This document shows positions 37,486 to 51,921 of a DNA stretch of 64,000 bases, piece after piece (the first letter of the stretch is position 1; every line of letters begins with the position of its first letter). The stretch is from Rubellimicrobium aerolatum. Its GTDB lineage: Bacteria; Pseudomonadota; Alphaproteobacteria; Rhodobacterales; Rhodobacteraceae. The stretch lies in assembly GCF_017872975.1 (NCBI RefSeq), contig NZ_JAGGJP010000004.1:233733-297732 (forward strand). Direction: 5' to 3'. Both the position numbers and the translations under genes were made by a program. A model generated the notes under the pieces. That model was not told the DNA's origin. It was given only the letters and a program-made list of their open reading frames with translations, and searched no databases.

Positions 37486-38681
37486 GCCGCCGTGCCCGCG
37501 CCGTGGGTGTTGAGCAGGTAGCGCGCGAAGAGGGGCGCGCTGGCAGCCCCCAGCGCGCGGGCGTTGCCGCCGACCTGCCCCTCCTCGATGCGGATGGGCG
37601 AGAGGCCCCGGCGGTCGAGATGGGCGAGCTCGGCCCGCGCGGCCTCGACCAGCCGGGCGCGCACGTCGGGAGGGAAGGCCCCGTCGATGAGCACCGCCTC
37701 GAAGTCGATCACCGCGCAGACCGTCACCGCAGCGCGGGCCAACTGCCGCGCCGTCCCGGCGATCCATGCGTCGAGAGGCGCGCGGAAGGCGGACCAGTCC
37801 TGCGGCTGGGTCCAGAGCCGGGCGGTCGGCACCCCCTCGCGGATCAGCGCCTCCTCGAGAAGGAACAGCGAGGCCACGTCGATGAGTTGCCGGTCCCGCC
37901 CGCCGTCGTCGCGGACGGGGAGCGAGCCGAAGGCTCCGGCGTTGCCGAAGGCCCCTTCCAATACGCCGTGGTTCAGCACCACGCCGCCGCCGATGAAGCT
38001 GCCCACGAAGAAATAGGCGAAGTCCCGGAACTCCCGCCCCCGGCCATGGACCTGCTCGGCCCGGCAGGCGGCGGTGCCGTCGTTCTCCAGGAACACCGGG
38101 AGGGGCGAGAAGGCGGCGGCGGCGGCGGCGTAGTCCACCGTCCGCCAGGCGTCGAGCGCGCCGTCGGGGGCGCCGAGGGCGGCGTGCCAGTCCCAGATCT
38201 CGTAGGGCTTGGCGATGCCGATGCCGGCGATGCGCGCGGCCTCCTCGGGGCGCATCGCGGCGGTGAAGGACTCGAGACCCCGGCGCAGGAAGGCGAAGAC
38301 CTCCTCGGGGACCGGCCAGCGGTAGGTGGCCTGGAGCTGGCCCCGGACGCCGCCCGCGAGGTCGGACAGGAGGAGGTCGGCGCTGCGCCGCCCGATCTTG
38401 AGCCCGACGGAGAACGCCCCCTCGGGCGAGAGGCCCATGGGGATGCGGGGCTTGCCGACGCGGCCCCGCTGCGGCGCGCCCCGGCGGATCAGCCCCTCCC
38501 CTTCCAGCTCGCGCAGGATCACCGAAACGGTCTGCGCCGAGAGACCCGCCACGCGGGCGAGGTCGCTGCCCGGCAACGGCCCGTGCCGCTGGAGCGTCGA
38601 GAGAATCAGTCGTTCGTTGTGGTCCCGCAGCCCCTGCTGGTTGACCCCAGCGCTCAGGCCACGGACCGCGCCGGTCTCCAT
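37482..38681 (-). CDS. frcR: ROK-family transcriptional regulator of the fructose operon
   Basis: A 399-residue repressor with an N-terminal winged helix (GSDLARVAGLSAQTVSVILRELEGEGLIRRG near 38-68) and a ROK sugar-kinase-like domain. It lies divergent from frcBCAK across a 174-nt region with an AT-rich core. The frc system of rhizobia has the same component families. Fructose or a derivative as effector is inference from that similarity. Confidence 0.85.
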   Translation of the reverse strand: METGAVRGLSAGVNQQGLRDHNERLILSTLQRHGPLPGSDLARVAGLSAQTVSVILRELEGEGLIRRGAPQRGRVGKPRIPMGLSPEGAFSVGLKIGRRSADLLLSDLAGGVRGQLQATYRWPVPEEVFAFLRRGLESFTAAMRPEEAARIAGIGIAKPYEIWDWHAALGAPDGALDAWRTVDYAAAAAAFSPLPVFLENDGTAACRAEQVHGRGREFRDFAYFFVGSFIGGGVVLNHGVLEGAFGNAGAFGSLPVRDDGGRDRQLIDVASLFLLEEALIREGVPTARLWTQPQDWSAFRAPLDAWIAGTARQLARAAVTVCAVIDFEAVLIDGAFPPDVRARLVEAARAELAHLDRRGLSPIRIEEGQVGGNARALGAASAPLFARYLLNTHGAGTAA

Positions 38682-38855
38682 CGGGCGTCCTCCCGGATAC
38701 GAGGAGAAACCGATCGGGATTAATAAATCAAGCTTACATACATATTGACCTGCGGCCCGGGTTGGGTATCTCTTGGGGCCGTTCCCCCTGCCAGGGAGGC
38801 TCGGGGACGGTGGCGGGCCGGGCGCCTGCCCCGAATGTCTGGGAGGACAGGACAC
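38682..38855. promoter_or_regulatory. divergent frcR/frcB control region with AT-rich core
   Basis: The stretch around 38717-38746 (TTAATAAATCAAGCTTACAT and neighbours) is far more AT-rich than its surroundings. TTGACC (38745-38750) and TATCTC (38767-38772) with a 16-nt spacer form a likely frcB promoter. The AT-rich block just upstream is the natural place for a ROK-repressor operator. Confidence 0.5.
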
Positions 38856-39872
38856 ATGAAGACGCTTCTCGCCGGCTCCGCGCTGGCCCTCATCACCATG
38901 TCCGGCGCGGCCGTCGCGCAGGAGGGCACCGCGGCGTGCCTCATCACCAAGACCGACACCAACCCCTTCTTCGTGAAGATGAAGGAAGGCGCCGAAGCCA
39001 AGGCGGCCGAACTGGGCATCACGCTCAGCTCCTATGCCGGCAAGGTGGACGGCGACCACGAATCGCAGGTTCAGGCCATCGAGACCTGCATCGCCTCGGG
39101 CGCCTCGGGCATCCTGATCGCCGCCTCGGACACCGCCGCCATCGTCGATTCGGTGCAGGCCGCGCGTGACGCGGGGCTGCTGGTGATCGCGCTCGACACG
39201 CCGCTCGACCCGATCGACGCCGCCGACGCGACCTTCGCGACCGACAACTTCCAGGCCGGGCTGCTGATCGGCCAATGGGCCGCCGCCACGCTCGGCGACG
39301 CCGCCGCCGACGCCAGGATCGCCATGCTCGACCTGTCGGTGGCCCAGCCGTCGGTGGACGTGCTGCGCGACCAGGGCTTCCTGACCGGCTTCGGCATCGA
39401 CACCGGGGACGTGAACGTCATCGGCGACGAGGAGGACCCGCGCATCGTCGGCAACGACATCACCTCGGGCAACGAGGAAGGCGGCCGCCGCGCGATGGAG
39501 AACCTTCTCGCGGTGAACCCGGACATCAACGTCGTCTACACGATCAACGAGCCCGCCGCCGCCGGTGCCTACGAGGCGCTGAAGGCCGTGGGCCGCGAGG
39601 CGGACGTGCTGATCGTGTCGGTCGATGGCGGCTGCCCCGGCGTGCAGAACGTGGCGGACGGCGTGATCGGCGCCACCTCGCAGCAATACCCGCTGCAGAT
39701 GGCCGCCCTGGGGATCGAGGCGATCGCCCAATACGCCGCCGACGGCACCCTGCCCCAGCCGACCGAGGGCAAGGACTTCTTCGACACCGGCGTGACGCTC
39801 ATCACCGATGCGCCGGTCGAAGGCGTCGAGTCGATCACCTCGGAAGAGGGCAAGGCCCTCTGCTGGGGCTGA
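38856..39872 (+). CDS. frcB: sugar ABC transporter substrate-binding protein, fructose-type
   Basis: A 338-residue periplasmic binding protein of the ribose/fructose type. The signal peptide (about 1-21) ends in AAVAQ. It is followed by [28 protein letters not shown] and the hinge-rich core with [23 protein letters not shown] near 255. GGGAGG lies 9 nt before the ATG. Fructose specificity is inferred from the FrcBCA-K layout. Confidence 0.88.
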   Translation: MKTLLAGSALALITMSGAAVAQEGTAACLITKTDTNPFFVKMKEGAEAKAAELGITLSSYAGKVDGDHESQVQAIETCIASGASGILIAASDTAAIVDSVQAARDAGLLVIALDTPLDPIDAADATFATDNFQAGLLIGQWAAATLGDAAADARIAMLDLSVAQPSVDVLRDQGFLTGFGIDTGDVNVIGDEEDPRIVGNDITSGNEEGGRRAMENLLAVNPDINVVYTINEPAAAGAYEALKAVGREADVLIVSVDGGCPGVQNVADGVIGATSQQYPLQMAALGIEAIAQYAADGTLPQPTEGKDFFDTGVTLITDAPVEGVESITSEEGKALCWG

Positions 39873-39926
39873 GTCCCGCTTCGGACTTGATCGACGGGGC
39901 CTGAGGGGCCCAGACTGGGACCAAAC

Positions 39927-39971
39927 GGGGCGGGCTTCGGTCCGCCCCATCCTGAGGGGAGTGAACCCCTC
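39927..39971 (+). other. two intercistronic hairpins between frcB and frcC
   Basis: Hairpin 1 (39927-39948) is GGGGCGGGC-TTCG-GTCCGCCCC: 9 bp with one G-U pair, closed by a UUCG tetraloop. Hairpin 2 (39954-39971) is GAGGGG-AGTGAA-CCCCTC. Such structures after binding-protein genes usually protect the upstream mRNA and let it accumulate above the permease message. Confidence 0.6.
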
Positions 39972-39995
39972 GACCCCACGGGAGGAGAGCCCCGC

Positions 39996-41078
39996 ATGAG
40001 CGGCACCGACAACTTCGAAGCCGTGGTCCAGGAACGCCGCACCGAGGCGGTGGCCGAGTTCCACGAGGACAAGACCCTCATCAAGCGGTTCCAGCACGCG
40101 CTGCACACGACGCCGGCGCTGGTGCCGATGATCGTGCTGATCGCGTCGATCGTGCTGTTCGGGCTGCTGATCGGGAACCGCTTCTTCTCGGCGGGGACGC
40201 TCACGCTGATTCTCCAGCAGGTGCAGCTCGTGGGGATCGTCGCGGCGGCGCAGACGCTGGTCATCATGACGGCGGGCATCGACCTGTCGGTGGGCGCGAT
40301 CACGGTGCTCTGCTCGGTCATCATGGGGCAGTTCGCGTTCCGCTACGGCATTCCGGTGCCCATCGCGATCCTGTGCGGGCTGGCGCTGGGGACGGCGCTG
40401 GGGACGCTGAACGGCTGGCTGGTGGCGGTGATGAAGCTGCCGCCCTTCATCGTGACGCTGGGGACGTGGCAGATCATCCTGGCGTCGAACTTCCTGTATT
40501 CGGCCAACGAGACCATCCGATCGCAGGAGATCGAGGCGCAGGCGCCGCTGCTCCAGTTCTTCGCCAACACCTTCAAGATCGGCGCCGACGAGAACGGGCG
40601 CGGCGGGGCGACCTTCACCTATGGCGTGATCTTCATGATCCTGCTGGTGGTCGTGCTGGCCTACGCGCTGCGGCAGACCGCCTGGGGCCGCCACGTCTAT
40701 GCCGTGGGCGACGACCCGGACGCGGCGCAACTGTCGGGCGTGAACGTGCGGGGCACGCTGATCTCGGTCTATGCGCTGTCGGGGCTGATCTGCGCCTTCG
40801 CGGGCTGGGCCTTGATCGGGCGCATCGGGTCGGTCAGCCCGACCTCGGGAGCGGAGCTCAACATCCAGTCGATCACCGCCGTTGTGATCGGGGGCATCTC
40901 GCTGTTCGGCGGGCGGGGCTCCATCGTCGGCGCGTTGTTCGGGGCGCTGATCGTGGGCGTCTTCTCGCTCGGGCTGCGGCTCCTGGGCGCGGACGCGCAA
41001 TGGACCTTCTTCTTCATCGGCGTGCTCATCATCGTGGCCGTCGCCGTGGACCAGTGGATCAGAAAGGTGGCTGCGTGA
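39996..41078 (+). CDS. frcC: fructose-type ABC transporter permease
   Basis: A 360-residue permease of the RbsC/FrcC family with about 8-10 membrane helices. QTLVIMTAGIDLSVGAITVL near 87 is the diagnostic segment, and VYAVGDDPDAAQLSGVNVRG (EAA-like loop) lies near 232. The N-terminal 40 residues are cytoplasmic. Its TGA overlaps the frcA ATG by one base. Confidence 0.93.
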   Translation: MSGTDNFEAVVQERRTEAVAEFHEDKTLIKRFQHALHTTPALVPMIVLIASIVLFGLLIGNRFFSAGTLTLILQQVQLVGIVAAAQTLVIMTAGIDLSVGAITVLCSVIMGQFAFRYGIPVPIAILCGLALGTALGTLNGWLVAVMKLPPFIVTLGTWQIILASNFLYSANETIRSQEIEAQAPLLQFFANTFKIGADENGRGGATFTYGVIFMILLVVVLAYALRQTAWGRHVYAVGDDPDAAQLSGVNVRGTLISVYALSGLICAFAGWALIGRIGSVSPTSGAELNIQSITAVVIGGISLFGGRGSIVGALFGALIVGVFSLGLRLLGADAQWTFFFIGVLIIVAVAVDQWIRKVAA

Positions 41079-41860
41079 TGGCGGTGGAACCTCTTCTCAA
41101 GGGCCGTGGGCTGGTGAAGCGCTACGGCAAGGTCGTGGCCCTGGATCACTGCGACTTCGATCTTTATCCGGGCGAGATCCTGGCCGTGATCGGCGACAAC
41201 GGCGCGGGCAAGTCCACGCTCATCAAGGCGGTGTCGGGCGCGGTGGTGCCGGACGAGGGGGAGATCTTCCTCGAAGGGCGCAAGGTCCACTTCACCAAGC
41301 CCACCGAGGCGCGGGCGGCGGGGATCGAGACGGTCTACCAGACGCTCGCCATGTCGCCGGCGCTGTCGATCGCGGACAACATGTTCATGGGGCGCGAGCT
41401 GCGGAAGCCCGGCATCATGGGGAGCGTCCTGCGCCAGCTCGACCGGCCGCGGATGGAGCGGTTCGCCCGCGAGAAGCTGACCGAGCTGGGGCTGATGACG
41501 ATCCAGAACATCAACCAGGCGGTCGAGACGCTGTCGGGCGGGCAGCGGCAGGGCGTGGCGGTGGCGCGGGCCGCCGCCTTCGGGTCGAAGGTCATCATCC
41601 TGGACGAGCCGACGGCGGCGCTGGGGGTCAAGGAAAGCCGGCGGGTGCTGGAGCTGATCCTCGACGTGAGGTCGCGGGGCATCCCGATCATCCTGATCTC
41701 CCACAACATGCCCCACGTCTTCGAGGTGGCGGACCGCATCCACGTCCACCGGCTGGGCCGGAGGCTGTGCGTGATCCGGCCGCAGAACCACACGATGTCG
41801 GACGCGGTGGCCTACATGACCGGCGCGCGCGTGCCGGACACCGAGTTCGAGACGGCCTGA
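41078..41860 (+). CDS. frcA: fructose-type ABC transporter ATP-binding protein
   Basis: A 260-residue single ABC domain. Walker A is GDNGAGKST at 39-47, the signature is LSGGQRQGVAVARA near 160 and Walker B is VIILDEPTAALG near 180. Unlike RbsA-type proteins, which have two fused ATPase domains, the single-domain length is FrcA-like. The start is translationally coupled to frcC. Confidence 0.93.
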   Translation: MAVEPLLKGRGLVKRYGKVVALDHCDFDLYPGEILAVIGDNGAGKSTLIKAVSGAVVPDEGEIFLEGRKVHFTKPTEARAAGIETVYQTLAMSPALSIADNMFMGRELRKPGIMGSVLRQLDRPRMERFAREKLTELGLMTIQNINQAVETLSGGQRQGVAVARAAAFGSKVIILDEPTAALGVKESRRVLELILDVRSRGIPIILISHNMPHVFEVADRIHVHRLGRRLCVIRPQNHTMSDAVAYMTGARVPDTEFETA

Positions 41861-41861
41861 G

Positions 41862-42536
41862 GTGCTCGACGTCTCGGCGCAGGTGACGGCGCTCGCGGAG
41901 CGGGCGACCGGCCTCGCCGAGGCGCGGGGCCGCGTGCTGGTCGCCCTGGCGGGCGCGCCGGCGTCGGGGAAGTCCACGCTGGCCGCCGCGCTGCTGCGGC
42001 GGCTGCGCGACGGGGGCTGGCCGTCAGAGGTGGTGCAGCTCGACGGCTTCCTGCTCGACGGCGCGGTGCTCGATGCGCGGGGGATGCGGCAGCGGAAGGG
42101 CTCGCCCGAGACCTTCGACGTGGAGGGGTTCCTCCATCTGATGCGGCGGCTGCGGGCCGGGGGCGAGGTGGTGGCCCCGATCTTCGACCGGGCGCGCGAC
42201 GTGGCGGTGGCCGGGGCGCAGGTCGTCCCGGCGGGGTGCCGGATCGTGGTCTGCGAGGGGAACTACCTCCTGTTCGACGAGGACCCCTGGCGGGAGCTGG
42301 TCCCGCTCTGGGACGTGACGGCGCGGCTCGACGTGCCCTTGCCCGAGCTGCGCGCCCGGCTGATCCAGCGGTGGCTCGATCATGGGCTGTCACGCGCGGC
42401 GGCGACGCGGCGGGCCGAGGGCAACGACGTGCCCAACGCCGAGAAGGCGATCGCGCGGGAACTGCCGGCGGAGTTCCTGCTCGCGACGCGGCCCGAGGGG
42501 CGGCCCGTCGTCCCGCGCCGGGCCGAGGGGCGATGA
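41862..42536 (+). CDS. frcK: FrcK-like P-loop kinase (nucleoside/sugar kinase fold)
   Basis: A 224-residue uridine-kinase-like P-loop protein. Walker A is GAPASGKST at 31-39. [29 protein letters not shown] and [16 protein letters not shown] are family signatures. The GTG start is 1 nt after the frcA stop. In rhizobial frc operons the equivalent kinase is of uncertain substrate; phosphorylation of imported fructose is plausible but not shown. Confidence 0.82.
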   Translation: MLDVSAQVTALAERATGLAEARGRVLVALAGAPASGKSTLAAALLRRLRDGGWPSEVVQLDGFLLDGAVLDARGMRQRKGSPETFDVEGFLHLMRRLRAGGEVVAPIFDRARDVAVAGAQVVPAGCRIVVCEGNYLLFDEDPWRELVPLWDVTARLDVPLPELRARLIQRWLDHGLSRAAATRRAEGNDVPNAEKAIARELPAEFLLATRPEGRPVVPRRAEGR

Positions 42537-42567
42537 TCACGCCCTTGCGAGGCGAGGTGGGGGGGCT

Positions 42568-44772
42568 ATGATCGATCCCATGATCAGGTCCACGCCCGCC
42601 CCGCTCGACGCTGCGACCGTCTCTCGAATCCTTGACGGGACGCATGATGATCCCTTCTCGGTCCTCGGGCCGCACCGGCGGGAGGACGGGACCTGGGTCG
42701 CCGCGCTGGACCCCGGCGCCGAGGAGATGGCGGCGGTGGTGGAGGGGCGCGAGTTCCCCCTGCCCCGGCTCGACGGCGCGCTGTTCTGCGGGCGCATCCC
42801 GGACGGGAAGCCCTATCATCTGCGCGGGCGCGGCTTTGGCGGGCAATGGGACTACGAGGACGCCTATCGCTTCGGGCCGGTGCTGTCGGACTTCGACGAA
42901 TACCTTTTGGGCGAGGGCACGCATCAGCGGCTCTGGGAGGCCCTGGGCGCCCATGTGCGGGTGCACGAGGGCGTGGAGGGCACGCATTTCGCCGTCTGGG
43001 CGCCCAACGCGCGGCGGGTGTCGGTGGTGGGCGACTTCAACGCCTGGGATGGGCGGCGCCACCCGATGCGGCGGCGGGGCGCGACCGGGGTGTGGGAGAT
43101 CTTCCTGCCCCATGTCGGCGAGAGGCACTGCTATAAATACGAGATCATCGGCCCGCATGGGGAGCTTCTGCCGCTGAAGGCCGATCCGGTGGGGTTCGGG
43201 TCGCAGCACCCGCCCGAGACGGCGAGCGTGGTGCGCGACATCCGGGGCTTCGGCTGGGCCGACCGCGACTGGATGGAGGAGCGGGCCGCGCGCCAGCGGC
43301 GCGACGCGCCGATCAGCATCTACGAGGTGCATCTGGGCTCGTGGAAGCGGGTCTGGAAGGAGGGCGGGCGGCCGCTGTCCTACCGGGAGGCGGCGAAGGA
43401 CCTCGTGGCCTATGCGAAGGACATGGGCTTCACGCATCTGGAGCTGCTGCCGGTCTCCGAATACCCCTTCGACGGGTCCTGGGGCTACCAGCCGGTCGGG
43501 CTGTTCGCCCCCACCATCCGCTTCGGACCCCCGCACGAGTTCCGCGACCTCGTGCAGGCGGCGCACCAGGCGGGGCTGGGGGTGCTGCTCGACTGGGTGC
43601 CGGGGCATTTCCCGAGCGACGCCCACGGGCTCGCGCGGTTCGACGGCACGGCGCTCTATGAGCACGCGGACCCGCGCGAGGGGTTCCACCAGGACTGGAA
43701 CACGCTGATCTACAACTACGGCCGCAGCGAGGTGTCGAACTTCCTGGTCGCCAACGCGCTGTATTGGTTAGAAGAATATCATGTGGACGGGCTGCGCGTG
43801 GACGCGGTGGCTTCCATGCTCTACCGCGACTATTCGCGGAAGGCCGGGGAATGGGTGCCCAACATCCACGGCGGGCGCGAGAACCTGGAAGCGATCGACG
43901 TCCTGCGCCGCATGAACGAGGCGGCCTATGGGCGGCATCCGGGCGTGATGACGGTGGCGGAGGAGTCCACGTCGTTCCCCAAGGTCTCGGCACCGGTGGA
44001 CGCGGGGGGTCTGGGCTTCGGCTACAAGTGGAACATGGGGTGGATGAACGACACCCTGTCCTACATGCACAAGGACCCGGTGCACCGGAAGCATCACCAC
44101 AACCTGATGACCTTCGGGCTGGCCTACGCATTCAGCGAGAACTTCATCCTGCCGATCAGCCATGACGAGGTGGTGCACGGCAAGGGCTCGATGATCGACA
44201 AGATGCCCGGCAACTGGTGGGAGAAGTGCGCGAACCTCCGGGCCTATTACGGCTTCATGTGGGGGCATCCGGGCAAGAAGCTCCTGTTCATGGGCTGCGA
44301 GTTCGGGCAGCGCGCCGAGTGGAGCCACCAGGGCGAGATCGACTGGGCGGCCCCGGCGCATGGGCCGGAGCATCGGGGCATCCAGCGGCTCGTGCGGGAC
44401 CTCAACACGCTGTATCGCGGGACGCCGGCGCTGCATGCCCGCGACTGCGAGCCCGAGGGGTTCCAGTGGATCGAGGGGGGCGACGCCGAGAACTCCATCT
44501 TCGCCTGGGTGCGGCGGGGGTTCGAGGGCGACGCGCCCTGCGTGGTCGTCTGCAACATGACCCCCGTGGAGCGGCGCGACCACCGGATCGGCCTGCCCGA
44601 GGCCGGGCGCTGGCGCGAGGCGCTGAACACCGACGCCATCGTCTACGACGGCGGCGGGCGCGGCAACCTGGGGGGCGTCACCGCCGAGGCGAAGCCCTGG
44701 ATGGGGCAGCCCTTCTCGGCCGCCATGACGCTGCCACCGCTCTCCACCCTGATCTTCCAGTTGGATCGCTGA
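42568..44772 (+). CDS. glgB: 1,4-alpha-glucan branching enzyme
   Basis: A 734-residue GH13 enzyme adding alpha-1,6 branches to glycogen. The N-terminal CBM48 modules (to about residue 230) include [11 protein letters not shown] and [25 protein letters not shown]. The catalytic barrel has nucleophile Asp412 ([10 protein letters not shown]) and acid/base Glu465 (VAEESTSFP), and ends in the usual beta-sandwich. The ATG at 42568 is 31 nt after frcK. First gene of glgBCAX-pgm. Confidence 0.97.
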   Translation: MIDPMIRSTPAPLDAATVSRILDGTHDDPFSVLGPHRREDGTWVAALDPGAEEMAAVVEGREFPLPRLDGALFCGRIPDGKPYHLRGRGFGGQWDYEDAYRFGPVLSDFDEYLLGEGTHQRLWEALGAHVRVHEGVEGTHFAVWAPNARRVSVVGDFNAWDGRRHPMRRRGATGVWEIFLPHVGERHCYKYEIIGPHGELLPLKADPVGFGSQHPPETASVVRDIRGFGWADRDWMEERAARQRRDAPISIYEVHLGSWKRVWKEGGRPLSYREAAKDLVAYAKDMGFTHLELLPVSEYPFDGSWGYQPVGLFAPTIRFGPPHEFRDLVQAAHQAGLGVLLDWVPGHFPSDAHGLARFDGTALYEHADPREGFHQDWNTLIYNYGRSEVSNFLVANALYWLEEYHVDGLRVDAVASMLYRDYSRKAGEWVPNIHGGRENLEAIDVLRRMNEAAYGRHPGVMTVAEESTSFPKVSAPVDAGGLGFGYKWNMGWMNDTLSYMHKDPVHRKHHHNLMTFGLAYAFSENFILPISHDEVVHGKGSMIDKMPGNWWEKCANLRAYYGFMWGHPGKKLLFMGCEFGQRAEWSHQGEIDWAAPAHGPEHRGIQRLVRDLNTLYRGTPALHARDCEPEGFQWIEGGDAENSIFAWVRRGFEGDAPCVVVCNMTPVERRDHRIGLPEAGRWREALNTDAIVYDGGGRGNLGGVTAEAKPWMGQPFSAAMTLPPLSTLIFQLDR

Positions 44773-44795
44773 CGGGGTTGGGAGGCCCCTGACGA

Positions 44796-46055
44796 ATGCC
44801 GCAGACCCGCAGACTGACGAACCGTTCCATGGCCTTCGTGCTGGCGGGGGGCCGAGGCTCCCGGCTGCGGGAGCTGACCGACCGGCGGGTGAAGCCCGCC
44901 GTCTACTTCGGCGGCAAGGCCCGCATCATCGACTTCGCCCTGTCGAACGCCGTCAACTCGGGGATCCGCAAGATCGCCATCGCGACGCAATACAAGGCGC
45001 ACAGCCTCATCCGGCACATGCAGCGGGGCTGGAACTTCTTCCGGGCCGAGCGGAACGAGTTCCTCGACATCCTGCCCGCCAGCCAGCGCATGGACGACGA
45101 GAGCTGGTATCGCGGCACGGCCGACGCGGTGACGCAGAACATCGACATCGTGGACAGCTACGACGTCGATTTCATCATCATCCTGGCGGGCGACCACATC
45201 TACAAGATGGACTACGAGGTGATGATCCGCGAGCACGCCACCAGCGGCGCGGACGTGACCATCGGCTGCCTGACCGTCCCGCGCGAGGAGGCCTCGGCCT
45301 TCGGGGTCATGGCGGTGGACGAGTCGGGCAAGATCACCAGCTTCCTGGAAAAGCCCGCCGACCCGCCGCCGACGCCCGAGAACCCGGACCTCGCGCTGGC
45401 GTCGATGGGGATCTACGTCTTCTCCTGGCCCTTCCTGCGGGACCTGCTGATCCGGGACGCGAACGACCCCCAGTCGAGCCACGACTTCGGCAACGACCTG
45501 ATCCCCGGCATCGTGGCGCGCGGCGCGGCGCGGGCGCACCGCTTCGATGATTCCTGCGTCCGGGCGCCGGGCGCCCCGGCCTACTGGCGCGACGTGGGGA
45601 CGGTGGACGCCTACTGGCAGGCGAACATCGACCAGACGGACTTCATCCCCGAGCTGAACCTCTGGGACCACGAATGGCCGATCTGGACCTATGCCGAGAG
45701 CACGCCGCCCGCCAAGTTCATCCACGACGAGGAAGGGCGGCGGGGCAGTGCCGTGTCGTCGATGGTGTCGGGCGGCTGCATCGTTTCGGGCACGGAGGTG
45801 CGGAACTCGCTGCTTTTCACGCAGGTCCACACGAATTCCTACGCCGTCCTCGATCATGCCGTGGTGTTGCCATACGTGACGGTCAATCGTCACGCGCGGC
45901 TCCGGCGGGTGGTGATCGACCGGGGCGTGGTGATCCCGGAGGGGCTGGTCGTGGGCGAGGACCCGGAGATGGACGCGAAGTGGTTCCGGGTCTCGGAGAG
46001 GGGCGTGACGCTCATCACCCAGGATATGCTGGATCGGCGGGCGGCGTCTGAATGA
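44796..46055 (+). CDS. glgC: glucose-1-phosphate adenylyltransferase
   Basis: A 419-residue enzyme making ADP-glucose, the committed step of glycogen synthesis. [45 protein letters not shown] at the N-terminus includes the catalytic and regulatory Lys/Arg positions. [12 protein letters not shown] near 130 and FLEKPADPP near 185 are conserved. The C-terminal beta-helix is present. The stop overlaps the glgA start (ATGA). Confidence 0.97.
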   Translation: MPQTRRLTNRSMAFVLAGGRGSRLRELTDRRVKPAVYFGGKARIIDFALSNAVNSGIRKIAIATQYKAHSLIRHMQRGWNFFRAERNEFLDILPASQRMDDESWYRGTADAVTQNIDIVDSYDVDFIIILAGDHIYKMDYEVMIREHATSGADVTIGCLTVPREEASAFGVMAVDESGKITSFLEKPADPPPTPENPDLALASMGIYVFSWPFLRDLLIRDANDPQSSHDFGNDLIPGIVARGAARAHRFDDSCVRAPGAPAYWRDVGTVDAYWQANIDQTDFIPELNLWDHEWPIWTYAESTPPAKFIHDEEGRRGSAVSSMVSGGCIVSGTEVRNSLLFTQVHTNSYAVLDHAVVLPYVTVNRHARLRRVVIDRGVVIPEGLVVGEDPEMDAKWFRVSERGVTLITQDMLDRRAASE

Positions 46056-47475
46056 CGCGGGTCCTGTCCGTCGCCTCGGAATGCGCGCCCCTGGTCAAGA
46101 CCGGGGGGCTGGCCGATGTCGTGGGGGCGCTCCCCTCGGCGCTGGTCTCCGAGGGCGTGGACATGAAGGTGCTGCTGCCCGGCTATCCGGCGGTGATGGG
46201 CGCGCTGGCCCGCGAGGGCGCGGTGATGGAGGAATGGGACCTCTTCGGGGGCCACGCCAACCTGATCGCCGCCACCGCCGGGGGGCTGAGCCTCCTCGTC
46301 GTCGAGGCGCCGCATCTGTACGAGCGGACGGGCAACATCTACCTCGGCCCCGACGGGCACGACTGGCCGGACAACCCGGAACGCTTCGCGGGGCTTTGCT
46401 GGATGGCGGCGCGCGTCGCGGCAGAGGGGGTGAACGGTTGGAAGCCGCAGGTGCTCCATTGCCACGACTGGCAGGCGGGGCTGGTGCCGGACTACCTGCG
46501 GGCGCGACCAGAGGCGCGGGCGGGGACCGTGCTCACCATCCACAACATCGCCTTCCACGGCCTTGCCCCCTATGGGCGGATCGGGTCGCTTCGGCTGGAT
46601 GGCTCGCGCTTCAACCCCGAGGGGTTCGAGTTCTGGGGCCGCATCTCGGCGCTGAAGGCGGGGCTGGTGGGGGCGGACAAGCTCACCACGGTATCGCCGA
46701 CCTACGCGGCGGAGCTTCTGCGGCCCGAGTTCGGGATGGGCCTCGACGGGGTGATGCGGGCGCGGCGCGAGGACCTGTGCGGCATCCTGAACGGCATCGA
46801 CGAAGCGGTGTGGAACCCGGCGACCGACCCGGCGGTGACGCCCTACGCGGACGTGGCGGGCAAGGCGGCCAACACCGCCGCGCTGCGGCAGGAGTTCGGG
46901 CTGCCCGAGAGCCGGGGGCCGCTTTGCGTCGTCGTCTCGCGCCTGACCGAGCAGAAGGGGCTCGACCTCCTCATCGAGGCGCTGCCGGCGCTGCTGTCGC
47001 ACGGGGGGCAGCTCGCGGTGCTGGGCTCGGGCGAGGGCTGGATGGAGGAGGCGTTCCGCGACGCCGCGCAGGGCGGGCAGGTCGGCGTCCGCATCGGCTA
47101 TGACGAGGCGCTGTCGCACCGGATGATGGCCGGCGGCGACGCGATCCTGGTGCCATCGCGGTTCGAGCCCTGCGGGCTGACGCAGATGTATGGGCTGCGC
47201 TACGGGACGATTCCGGTGGTGGCGCTGACGGGGGGGCTGGCGGATACGGTGATCCACGCCTCGCCGGCGGCGCTGGCGGCGGGGGTGGCGACGGGGATCC
47301 AGTTCCATCCCGTCACCGCCGAGGCGCTGCGTGGGGCCCTGGTGCAACTCTGCGACCTCTTCGCGGATCGGGAGGTCTGGACGCGGATGCAGGCCAATGC
47401 GATGGCGCAGCCGGTGGGCTGGCAGCGGTCGGCCCGCGCCTATGCCCGATTGTATCGCGATCTCGCACCCCACGA

Positions 47476-47479
<4 letters not shown>
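46052..47479 (+). CDS. glgA: glycogen synthase (ADP-glucose)
   Basis: A 475-residue GT5 glycogen synthase. The ADP-glucose-binding KTGGL (Lys16) lies in [43 protein letters not shown] and [15 protein letters not shown] follow, and the C-terminal domain carries [20 protein letters not shown] near 295 and [21 protein letters not shown] near 370. It is coupled to both neighbours by 4-nt overlaps. Confidence 0.97.
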
Positions 47480-51259
<3,780 letters not shown>

Positions 51260-51570
51260 CGCGCGGGCGCGGGCGCGTGCACGACGCGCGGCGGCTGGGT
51301 CTTTGCGGCCCCGGCCCGGCGCATCGCTGCGCGGGGGCGGGTCCTCCCAGGGGGGCGCGGCGGAGATCGCCCCTTCAAACAGCGTCGCCCGGAGCTTGCG
51401 CCCCCGGGCGGGGATGGAGCCGTGCGCGACAGACCTCTTGGGCCCCAGCCCCCATCCCAGGGGGCCGCCCGTTCCTTCTCGCGTGGGGGGAGGATCGCAC
51501 GGAGGCGTTAACGACGCCTGACAGCAACGGGCGTTGCGCGTTGCGTGGGATTTTAGGGATCGGGGATGGC
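51260..51570. other. 311-nt intergenic region after pgm
   Basis: No gene is supported. The contents are a probable pgm terminator (51273-51289), a 5-bp hairpin GCGCA-TCGC-TGCGC (51319-51332) and a perfect hairpin AGGCGT-TAACG-ACGCCT (51503-51519). The last is suited to ending the minus-strand membrane-protein transcript. Part of the sequence is more AT-rich than usual near 51500-51560. Confidence 0.55.
51273..51289 (+). terminator. stem-loop after pgm
   Basis: GCGCGT-GCACG-ACGCGC, a perfect 6-bp stem with a 5-nt loop, begins 14 nt past the pgm stop. The downstream CTGGGTCTTTG is only weakly T-rich. Confidence 0.4.
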
Positions 51571-51774
51571 TCAGCGGTCGCCGGGCGGGCGCGGGTTGAA
51601 GTTGATGAAGAAGCCGTAAAGGGCCGCGAGGCCGATCGCGCCGAAGAGGATGCCCCAGACCGTCCCGCCGGTCGCGAACTCCACCCCCGCCCAGCCGAGG
51701 CAGAGCGCCACGACGAGGACCCGGATCCAGAGCGGACGGAAGAAGGGGTGGTTGAAGTCGAAGAAGCGGTCCAT
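51571..51774 (-). CDS. small conserved membrane protein
   Basis: A 67-residue protein with the polar start MDRFFDFNHPFFRPLWIRV, then two hydrophobic segments (about 20-34 and 42-58) and a C-terminal FNPRPPGDR. It resembles small alphaproteobacterial proteins sometimes labelled DUF3329, but I am not certain of the family. The internal ATG at 51774 gives the conserved start; upstream residues in the longer frame look non-conserved. Confidence 0.6.
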   Translation of the reverse strand: MDRFFDFNHPFFRPLWIRVLVVALCLGWAGVEFATGGTVWGILFGAIGLAALYGFFINFNPRPPGDR

Positions 51775-51921
51775 CGCGGGCCTCCCGTGACCGAAGCGCT
51801 CCCACATGACCGGAGCCGGGCCCGCCTGTCCAGCCGCGCCGCGCGGCGGCCCCCTTGGGAGGATGCGGCCCGGTCGGCCCGCCCCGCAAGCGCCCCCCGG
51901 GGGCCGGGACCGGCCCGGGGC

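Noticed and set aside
37482..41000. ROK regulator frame extended upstream to more than 1,100 codons
   Set aside because: The extension is antisense to frcB and frcC and has no family match; the ROK domain begins normally at the ATG at 38681.
51330..51480. GC-rich stretch whose antisense translation contains SIPARGRKL, reminiscent of translated CRISPR repeats
   Set aside because: Only a single copy was seen, with no regularly spaced direct repeats, spacers or cas genes.
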